The notes under the pieces: generated by a model | The model's input: only the letters and a program-made list of their open reading frames with translations | Told to the model about the DNA's origin: nothing | Databases searched by the model: none | In this document: positions 14,465-21,500 of the stretch, piece by piece | Layout: each line of letters begins with the position of its first letter | Position numbering within the stretch: the first letter of the stretch is position 1 | Origin: a virus | Strand: one strand, 5' to 3' | Length of the DNA stretch: 23,461 bases | Virus record (IMG/VR): IMGVR_UViG_3300025769_000866 | Span: 1-23,461 of that record | Program-made: the position numbers and the translations under genes

Positions 14465-15777
14465 TGACTGTAGTAGCTTATAAAATTTCTGTAACAGACC
14501 CTGAACTAATAAATAATTATACAGGTCTTTTACAATCTGTAGGTAAAATAACAGCAGGTAAAGGCACAAGAAGAAGTGAAAAATATTGGGGAGATGCTAT
14601 TGAGCAAAGTTTAGCTAAATATTATGGAGGTCGAGTATCTCAACAAGCTGAAAAGAACGTAGCCGCTGTACCAGACTTAGAAATAACTAGTGATCGAGTA
14701 GCAAAAGCCTTAGCTAGATCTTTTGGGGCTGATATAGAAGATGTTTTAACTCCAGAAGTTAAAGCAAAAAGAGGTGGATCTCCAGGATCTACAATAGGTC
14801 AAAGAGCTTATTCTGCTTTTGGCAGCGGTTATCTAGACCAACTTAAATTGTTAGCTACACAATCACAAGAAGAAGGTTTATTAAAAACAGATAAAGACTT
14901 TGGAAAAAAGGGTAAAGAAACTTTTGACGTTAATAATCCTGAAGAAGTTTTAAAAGCAGTCAGAGCTAAAATAGGTGGTAGAGGTTTTTTCGATTTAATT
15001 GCAAAATACGATCCAGATTTACACAAAGCCTTTTATAACAAAGCTAAAAATCTTTTGATATCGAAAGCAAATATAGTAGGCAACAAAGTTACTTCTGTTG
15101 ATGTAATTAATATTTATTTTCCTTTTTCTAACTTTAGATCTCCCCCTTTTACTACGGAATTAAAAGGAAAAGGTAAATCTGCAGGAATTCAGTATAACTT
15201 AGGTGATGCTTTTGAAAAAGATTTATATAGGCAATTAGGAGAAACAGGCCCTCCTATTATAGCTAAATCTGCTGATGAGTTTACAAAAATTTTAGATTCA
15301 ATTAGTGGAAAAAAGAAAATAACCTCAAAAGAATTTGCAGGAGCGCCTCCCTTAGATTACGAAATATTATATGGCGTACCTACTGGAGGTTCTATACCGA
15401 GAGTAACTGGTAAAGTAAAAACAGGCAAATATGTAAGTCAAGAAAGAGAAGATAAAGAAACTACTACTAAGTTAATATCTTCTGCGCAGTTTACAAGTAT
15501 ACTTCAGGATAGGATTGAAAATAAAATGCCAAAGCTTGGCCCCGCAAACCCTACTGAAGGATTAAAATATAGAACAGGACGTTTTGTAAATTCTTTACAG
15601 TTTACAATAGATTATAAAAAACAACTAGTAAGTTACTTTGCCAAACCCCCTGTATCAGAATATTTTGATAAATTTCATAGACGGCCATATGCAGTAGGAC
15701 AAAGATTAATAAGACCTACTATAAGAAAAACTGTTCAAGAATTATTTGGAAGACAGTTTAGAATAATTAAGACTTAA
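14464..15777 (+). CDS. Large neck/tail-completion protein (HK97 gp10-like C-terminus)
   Basis: The gene starts at GTG 14464, sharing one base with the preceding stop. No other start codon fits before an upstream in-frame stop at 14440, so start by translational coupling is likely. The product is 437 residues. I do not recognise residues 1-360. They are mixed helix and strand with many Lys and Gly. The last 72 residues (GLKYRTGRFVNSL; HRRPYAVGQRLIRPTIRKTV) resemble the TGRL/S and C-terminal motifs of HK97 gp10-like neck proteins. The position between adaptor and tail terminator agrees. Confidence in the gene is high; confidence in the role is moderate. Confidence 0.75.
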   Translation: MTVVAYKISVTDPELINNYTGLLQSVGKITAGKGTRRSEKYWGDAIEQSLAKYYGGRVSQQAEKNVAAVPDLEITSDRVAKALARSFGADIEDVLTPEVKAKRGGSPGSTIGQRAYSAFGSGYLDQLKLLATQSQEEGLLKTDKDFGKKGKETFDVNNPEEVLKAVRAKIGGRGFFDLIAKYDPDLHKAFYNKAKNLLISKANIVGNKVTSVDVINIYFPFSNFRSPPFTTELKGKGKSAGIQYNLGDAFEKDLYRQLGETGPPIIAKSADEFTKILDSISGKKKITSKEFAGAPPLDYEILYGVPTGGSIPRVTGKVKTGKYVSQEREDKETTTKLISSAQFTSILQDRIENKMPKLGPANPTEGLKYRTGRFVNSLQFTIDYKKQLVSYFAKPPVSEYFDKFHRRPYAVGQRLIRPTIRKTVQELFGRQFRIIKT

Positions 15778-15788
15778 AAATTTTTAAT

Positions 15789-15817
15789 TTGCCAGCACAA
15801 GTTTAAGGTGTTATACT
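15789..15817 (+). promoter_or_regulatory. Sigma70-like promoter upstream of tail genes
   Basis: TTGCCA (15789-15794) and TATACT (15812-15817) are 17 bases apart, with an A/T tract AAAAATTTTTAA just upstream that could serve as an UP element. Initiation is expected near 15824, essentially at the ATG (15822) of the next gene. The promoter could therefore make a leaderless or 5'-trimmed message for that gene and mainly serve the tail tube gene downstream. The -35 box and upstream tract resemble the promoter at 405-433. Confidence 0.6.
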
Positions 15818-15821
15818 AATA

Positions 15822-16274
15822 ATGTCGAATCAAAGAAGAAACATAATAAACCATATTCTTACAAATTTAAAACTTATAGATGGGTCTATTTCTTCATTAA
15901 ACTCTAATTATACTTTTCAAAACAATATATTTAGCAATGTTTTTAGAAAAATAAAATTTTTAGACGAAGTAAATGACTTTCCATCAATATTTTTTCAAGT
16001 CGGAGAAGAAGTTAGGGTATACAATACTTCAGGTAATACCACAGGTTTAATACCACTAACTCTTAGAATTTATGTCAATGATGAAGAATCGTCTGGTAGT
16101 TTAGATAGTTTGATTCAAGACATAGAACACATAATATACAACTTAGATACTGGAGTTTACAGTATCCGTGATATAATTATTTCTAGTATAGATACTGATG
16201 AAGGATTAGTAAAACCTTACGGAATATCAGAAATAGAAATTATAATTGATTATGAATTAGATATAGAAAACTAA
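15822..16274 (+). CDS. Tail terminator/completion protein
   Basis: This 150-residue protein has the pattern of gpU/tail terminator proteins: N-terminal helix, DFPSIFFQVGEEVRVY (about 52-67), a LTLRIYVNDEE strand, a helix around SLIQDIEHIIYNLD, and terminal strands ending in IDYELDIEN. These proteins cap the tail tube when it reaches tape measure length and form the joint to the head. The gene sits just before the tail tube gene, as is common. The best Shine-Dalgarno is AAGGTG (15805-15810), 11 bases before the ATG, and it lies within a promoter spacer. Confidence 0.8.
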   Translation: MSNQRRNIINHILTNLKLIDGSISSLNSNYTFQNNIFSNVFRKIKFLDEVNDFPSIFFQVGEEVRVYNTSGNTTGLIPLTLRIYVNDEESSGSLDSLIQDIEHIIYNLDTGVYSIRDIIISSIDTDEGLVKPYGISEIEIIIDYELDIEN

Positions 16275-16284
16275 GGAGTTAAAA

Positions 16285-17589
16285 ATGGCAGGTACTCAGC
16301 TAAACCTACAAAGAAATACTAAAGTCTTCTACTCTGTAGAAGATCTAACTCTAAGTGCTACCGCAGCTACTGACCTTACCCCTCAAAATACTTGGAGAAT
16401 TGAGGTTCTAGCTGGATATGCACTTTCTGCTGATTCTGCGGTACAAGATATCACTTCATTAGAAAGTGGATTAGACCCAGATAGAAGCGTTCAACGCTTT
16501 AACACAGCAAGAAACCCCGTGGAATGGAATTTCCAAACATATTTACGCCCTACAGGAGCAGAAGTAAACGATGGCTCACAAGGAACTGGTCTTGCAGAAA
16601 CAGGCAATAGTAAGCCTGTTGCTGATTGGTATCTCTGGCAAGCTCTTGTAAGTAATACTAAGCCAGCATCTTCTAATGGTGGAGAGCAGTCTATTTGGCA
16701 TTATGATACAACTACTAGTTCTGCTAAACTAGCATCTGCTAATACAGCAGGTTCTGCTAATACTCACTCAAGTAGATCCAACTTCGCTATTGCACAAGAA
16801 AATCATATGTATTTTAAACTTGATAACCTTGTATATCAAGTTAAAAATGCTATTGTTAATACTGGTGAAATTGATGCTTCTGTTGATGGAATTGCTACTA
16901 CTACTTGGAGCGGTTTTGGTACAGAGATGGTAGAACTTACAGGCGATGCAAGAGCTAAAGCTATTGCAGTATTTGGTGGTGTTGGTAACGATGGAACTAC
17001 TGTTACTCCTAATGCTAGTATTAGCATGGACGCAGAAGCATCACATCATCCTTACGCTACTATGAACGTAGAGGGCAGTACTTACACAGTTGACTTTATT
17101 AAAAACCGCTTAAGTGCTATTTCTATTAGTCATCAAGGAAGTGCAGTAGAAGGAGCAAATATTTATTCGTTCCCAGTAACAGGGCTATCTTTCAGCTACT
17201 CAAACGATGTTACATATTTAACACCTGAAGAACTAGCAGCATTGAATACTCCAATTGGACAGTTTACCGGATCTAGAACAATTACCGGTTCATTTACTGC
17301 ATATTTAAGATCTGCCTCTGAGACCTCTGTTAGAGCTAACTCAGCACAGTTCTTGAATAAAGTTGTTAACGATTCTCGTGTGTCACACGCATCTACCAGT
17401 TCTGCTAATATTCAAATTGGTGGTAGTACAGCTCCATATTTACATATTAATATGCCAGCTGTTCAATTTAATTTCCCAGTTCACCAAATTGATGATGTTC
17501 TTGGAATGTCAGTCGATTTTCTTGCACAAGAAAAACAAAGAGGTGGTGGAGACGAGATTCAATTCTTTGTAAAGAGTGACAATAATTAA
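16285..17589 (+). CDS. Major tail tube protein
   Basis: This 434-residue protein has a good AAGGAG start signal next to the previous stop. Features of phage tail tube proteins are seen: an N-terminal strand, WRIEVLAGYALSADSAVQDITSLESG (33 onward), a second strand block with NPVEWNFQTYLRP, a C-terminal repeat of tube-fold strands (SRTITGSFTAYLRS; VHQIDDVLGMSVDFLAQ) and a polar end. The central part (about 150-290) is probably an additional domain or long insertion. It is about 1.7 times the length of lambda gpV. It should polymerise as stacked rings around the tape measure. A large hairpin terminator follows, consistent with a very abundant product. Some phages also show a tail-sheath gene here, but none is present, so a siphovirus morphology is favoured. 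Confidence 0.85.
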   Translation: MAGTQLNLQRNTKVFYSVEDLTLSATAATDLTPQNTWRIEVLAGYALSADSAVQDITSLESGLDPDRSVQRFNTARNPVEWNFQTYLRPTGAEVNDGSQGTGLAETGNSKPVADWYLWQALVSNTKPASSNGGEQSIWHYDTTTSSAKLASANTAGSANTHSSRSNFAIAQENHMYFKLDNLVYQVKNAIVNTGEIDASVDGIATTTWSGFGTEMVELTGDARAKAIAVFGGVGNDGTTVTPNASISMDAEASHHPYATMNVEGSTYTVDFIKNRLSAISISHQGSAVEGANIYSFPVTGLSFSYSNDVTYLTPEELAALNTPIGQFTGSRTITGSFTAYLRSASETSVRANSAQFLNKVVNDSRVSHASTSSANIQIGGSTAPYLHINMPAVQFNFPVHQIDDVLGMSVDFLAQEKQRGGGDEIQFFVKSDNN

Positions 17590-17702
17590 TATATGATATT
17601 ATCTGAGGGGGTAATAAATTTCAGGTGGGTGTTCATCATCAGCAAAAGCAAGCTTCCCCCTCAGCTTAGCCTAAGCTAATATATGATGAACACCCTTTTT
17701 TT
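17587..17702 (+). ncRNA. Structured intergenic RNA with interleaved inverted repeats
   Basis: The 134-base gap between the tail tube and chaperone genes holds three perfect inverted repeats. Stem A pairs 17603-17611 (CTGAGGGGG) with 17656-17664. Stem B pairs 17627-17639 with 17683-17695, 13 base pairs. Stem C pairs 17663-17668 with 17672-17677 (AGCTTA/TAAGCT). The order A-B-A'-B' is that of a pseudoknot, and A and B do not share bases. An 11-base direct repeat TAATATATGAT occurs at 17587-17597 and 17677-17687, the first copy including the tail tube stop. No open frame of note is present. A regulatory RNA or conditional terminator is inferred. Confidence 0.55.
17627..17702 (+). terminator. Rho-independent terminator after tail tube gene
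   Basis: A perfect 13-base-pair stem (GGGTGTTCATCAT with its complement at 17683-17695) is followed directly by seven Ts (17696-17702). The loop is unusually long, 43 bases, and contains a small hairpin (17663-17677) that would bring the arms together. This is the strongest terminator signature in the window. Confidence 0.8.
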
Positions 17703-17723
17703 ATAACCTAACTAGGGGGAAAA

Positions 17724-18155
17724 ATGAGTAAAATTCAAAATTTAATTGCAACTGAAACAATTTCAGAAGTAGAATATCCAGATATTGAAGGTTTTTTTAT
17801 TAAGATTGCTTATCTAAATAGAGAAGACTTAGTTAAAATTAGAAATGCAAGTTTAAAATACGCTTTTAATAAACGCACTCGCCAAAGAGAAGAAGAAATC
17901 GATAACGATAAATTCTTAGAAGCGTATACAAAAAAAGCTATTAGAGGTTGGAAAGGTTTAAAAATGAAAGATCTTCCTAACTTATTGCCAGTTGATTTAT
18001 CTAATTCTAAATTAGATGAAACAATTCCTTATTCAGAAGAAGAAGCTTTATTCTTAATTAAAAACTCTTCACTTTTTGATCAGTTTGTTACTGATTGTAT
18101 GAGTGATTTAGAAACTTTTTCTACTAAGAAGAAAGAGACTGCGGAAAAAAACTAA
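17724..18155 (+). CDS. Tail assembly chaperone, short form (gpG-like)
   Basis: This 143-residue protein starts at ATG 17724 behind AGGGGG (17714-17719). It fits the tail assembly chaperone group: an N-terminal beta region (EVEYPDIEGFFIKIAYLNRED), the conserved AIRGWKGLKMKDL (about 73-85), a helical second half, and a charged end KKKETAEKN. In lambda, gpG and gpGT coat the tape measure and recruit tail tube subunits; they are absent from the finished virion. Its last codons form a slippery A_AAA_AAC immediately before the TAA, and the -1 frame stays open into the next reading frame. Confidence 0.88.
   Translation: MSKIQNLIATETISEVEYPDIEGFFIKIAYLNREDLVKIRNASLKYAFNKRTRQREEEIDNDKFLEAYTKKAIRGWKGLKMKDLPNLLPVDLSNSKLDETIPYSEEEALFLIKNSSLFDQFVTDCMSDLETFSTKKKETAEKN
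18146..18152 (+). promoter_or_regulatory. Programmed -1 ribosomal frameshift site
   Basis: The heptamer A AAA AAC lies in the correct phase of the chaperone frame, directly before its TAA at 18153-18155. It is one of the most efficient known -1 slippery sequences. After slipping, translation continues at CTA (18152) with no stop until 18512-18514. A stem 18162-18169 with 18180-18187 (eight pairs, two of them G-T) begins nine bases after the heptamer, the usual spacing for a stimulatory hairpin. A further seven-pair helix joins 18152-18158 with 18189-18195. Confidence 0.9.
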
Positions 18156-18514
18156 TACACTACCTTCAAACTAGTTTTGTTGGGGGTGGTATTAGTAAAG
18201 AAGTATACTGGCAAATGGCTGATCAAATGGGTTGGACTGACTTTGATGATGAGCCTTTAGACCCTAGCGATTTGTCAATATCTGCTCAACAAGCCTTAAT
18301 TCTTATGAATATCTTGCCAGATAAAGTTGAGGGAATGAGTGGTGTTTGGCTTGGAAAAGAGTATGCAGGTTTAACAGATATAATGAATATATATCAGATG
18401 ATAGATTGGAAAGATACTTTTGAAATGCTACAAATCTGTATTCAGGAATATGGTAAACATTACGAACAACAACGTAAACAAGCAGAAGCTAGAGCTAAAA
18501 GTAAAACGAGGTAG
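18152..18514 (+). CDS. T extension of the tail assembly chaperone (GT frameshift product)
   Basis: These 120 codons are reached by -1 frameshifting from the upstream chaperone and give a 263-residue GT protein. The junction reads EKN or EKK then LIHYLQTSFVGGG, then EVYWQMADQMGWTDFDD. An ATG at 18215 starts a 99-codon frame, but it has no ribosome binding site, and the coding signal extends in the same frame upstream to the slippery site. So it is not an independent gene. The T part (LSISAQQALILMNILPDKVEG, MIDWKDTFEMLQICIQEYG, basic tail) is helical and should bind the tape measure, as in lambda GT. It ends 11 bases before the tape measure start. Confidence 0.88.
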   Translation, partial: LIHYLQTSFVGGGISKEVYWQMADQMGWTDFDDEPLDPSDLSISAQQALILMNILPDKVEGMSGVWLGKEYAGLTDIMNIYQMIDWKDTFEMLQICIQEYGKHYEQQRKQAEARAKSKTR

Positions 18515-18525
18515 GGATGTAACAA

Positions 18526-21500
18526 ATGGCAGCTAAAATACAAAAAGTTACTATAAAAGCACAAGCACAAGGTTTTAAAAAAGCTGCTGGCCAGGTTAAA
18601 ACTCTAGGTGATGCACAGTCTAAAACTATTAGGGCTCAACAAAATCTAGGTAAAGCATCTGCTTCTTCAGGAAGACAATTTGCTGCCCAATCTCAAGGTT
18701 TAGGTGGTTTAGTGTCTGCTTATGCTGGTGCTGCTGCAACAGTTTTCGCACTTCAACAAGCTTTTTCAGCCCTATCTGCGGCTGCTCAATTTGATCAAAT
18801 TATTCAAGGTACTAACACTTTAGCAGCTGCTGTAGGTGCTAATGGTACAGAAATTCTTAATAGTGTTAGAGAAATTACTAAAGGACAATTAACATTAATT
18901 GAGGCTTCTAGATCTGTAAACATCGCTTTATCAGCGGGATTCAATCAAACACAAATTGAAGGATTAACACAGGTTTCTCTTAAAGCATCAAGAGCTTTAG
19001 GAAGAAATTTAACTGATGCTCTTACCCGATTAACTAGAGGTACTGCGAAACTAGAACCAGAACTTTTGGACGAACTTGGTATTTTTACTAGAATAGAACC
19101 AGCCGTAGAAGCTTATGCGGTATCTTTAGGCAAATCCGCCGCTTCCCTTACATCATTTGAAAGAAGACAGGCTTTTGTAAACGCGGCTATCGAAGAAGGT
19201 CAGCGTAAATTTGGAGCTATTAATACGGTAACTCCTACTACTGCAGAATCATTTGAAGCTTTTTCTGCTTCTTTTATAGATCTAGGTTATAATATAGGCA
19301 GCGTGTTAACTAAATATTTAGCTCCACTAGCAGAATTTTTTACGGACAATCTATTAGCCAAAGTTACTTTATTCGCTGTTGTAGGAGTAAAAGTTTTTGG
19401 TGTCGCATTAAGAGAACTTGGCAGTTTCGGTACAAAAACTTTTGCTGGCATGTCTGCTTACATAGATACAGGTATTAATAAGATTAATGCCTGGACTACA
19501 AGTACTAAAAAAGCTACCGCTTCTCTAAAAAATCTTCAAAAAGGATTAGACCCTAAAAGTTTTGAATTGTCTAGACTTACTAAAGACGGTAAAGCAGATA
19601 TTTCAGGTCTAGTACAAAAAGGCAGAGAAGGTAACTTAGATATAGCAGGAGTTAATAGATTAGAAAAAGCTTTGCTAAGAGAACAAGCTGCTGTTAAAAA
19701 AACAATTAAAGATTTAGAAAAACGCATAGCAACAGCTAAAGCGGCTGGTAGAAGTACTAAAACATTAGAAGGCCAATTAAAATCAAGAACAGCTTCTGAA
19801 ATACAATTAGCCGCAGCTATTCAAAGAACAAACGTGGTTTTAAAAAGACAAGGTATTATTGCAAGAACCACTGCTAAAAGTTTATTATTTGTAGAAAAAA
19901 GTATAAAAGGTATCGGTAAAGCTTTAGGTGTTATAGGAAAAATAGTTAATTTTGTTGTTCTATTCGGTACTGCTATAGCAGCTGTAGTGTCAGTACTTTC
20001 TGATTGGTTAGGAATAACTGAAAAGCTAAACAGAATTTTTACTACCTTTGGTAGATATTTAAAAGTGGTAAACGGTGGGTCGAAAGAAGCAGCAGAAGGT
20101 ATAACAGCTATTACAAACAGCGCAATACAAGCACAAAAAGAATTAAAAAACTTTCCTGGTTTAGAAATAGAAGTAGACATAGGGTTTGGGCCATTTGAAA
20201 AAACAATTAAAGAACAAATTAAAGCAGAAGATATACAAAAAACCATTCAATCTAGTGTTTCTACTGCTATAGAATCAGGAGCAAACAACACCGAAACTGC
20301 AAAAATAGCAAAAGACGCTATTGAGTCACTTCTTGGAAAAAGTGCAGACGATTTTAGTGAAGCAGAAAGAAAACTTGGTTCGGCGATCCAACGAGCAGTT
20401 ATAAACGCGGTTAAATCAGCTGAAGGAGCGGGAGTAGAGCAAATAGGAGCTCTAGCAAATTCTTTAGGTATTGCAGGTCAAGAAATTACTAACAAATTTC
20501 AAACTGAGCTTATCAAAGGTATAAGCGGAGGTAGCGACAAATTTAAATTAGCTATAAAAAATGAATTAGCACCGGCTTTTACTGACGGAATTGCAGAGAC
20601 TCTTCAAAAAGGTTTTAAATTTGAAACAGATGCCAGTGGAAGTAAACAATTACAAGAAACACTTGTTTCTGTGACTAAACTAGCTGGAGATTTTCAAAAA
20701 GGATTAACTAACGCGGAAGATTCTGCAAGACAACTATCAGGTATATTAACAAGAATTAAAGATCTTGAGTCTTTAGGTAATTTAAATAAAGAAAACCAAG
20801 AGGCATTGAAGATTCTTAAACAAGCAGCAGAAATATTAAAAATTCAGACTGAACAAACTAGTGTGCTTGTTACAGAAAGAAAAAAGATAGTACAAATATT
20901 TGGTGCCGAAATAAAAGCTTATGAATCTTTGCTTGGTTATGCTAATAAAGAAGGTAAGTTTGCTGCAACGGCTGAAGAAAGAAGATTAAATCAGGTTAGG
21001 TATTTAAAAGAAACAGTAGCAAACGCACAACTTGAATTAGACATCGCTAAAGAATACGGTGATGAAAGTCAAAGAACCAAAGACTTAGAAGTATTGCTGT
21101 TAACTACAAGAAAAGCTTTAGTTGGTGCAGCTGAGAAAAACTTCCAAGCACAGAAAAAAATTACAGATGAACTTAAAAAACAAACCAATCAATTAACAAA
21201 ACAAGCTAGAGAGCTTAATGATAAAACATTTATTACTTTAAATAAACAGGCACAAGAACTATTAAAATCTAATTATGATCTCAGAAATCAATCATTGACT
21301 GTTCAAATTAAACAAGTTCAACAAAGTAGACAATTAGCCTCAGCTTTAAATGAAGTTAATAGAACAGCTAGAGATTTTGAGTTAACACTTCAAGAAGCTT
21401 TGAGTGGTACTCCTTTAGGAGCATTATTAAGTTCTTCACAAAAAAGAGAATTAAAAATTGAACTTGAAACAAGAGCTTTTGAAGACTCTTTAGCTGATTT

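Noticed and set aside
15776-15785. A5T5 palindrome after the neck gene as a terminator
   Set aside because: The stem would be only A-T pairs with no loop or GC core. It fits better as an A/T tract upstream of the promoter at 15789.
17567-17595. Possible promoter TTGTAA-17-TATATG before the chaperone gene
   Set aside because: Both boxes match consensus at only four of six positions, and in AT-rich DNA such matches are common. A terminator lies just downstream.
18215-18514. Stand-alone 99-codon gene starting at ATG 18215
   Set aside because: No ribosome binding site precedes the ATG. The frame is open upstream to a phase-correct slippery heptamer, so it is the T part of a frameshift product.
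19821-20246. 141-codon reverse-strand frame inside the tape measure gene, and other reverse-strand frames
   Set aside because: They have no ribosome binding sites or gene context, and lie opposite well-supported genes. They are shadows of + strand coding bias.
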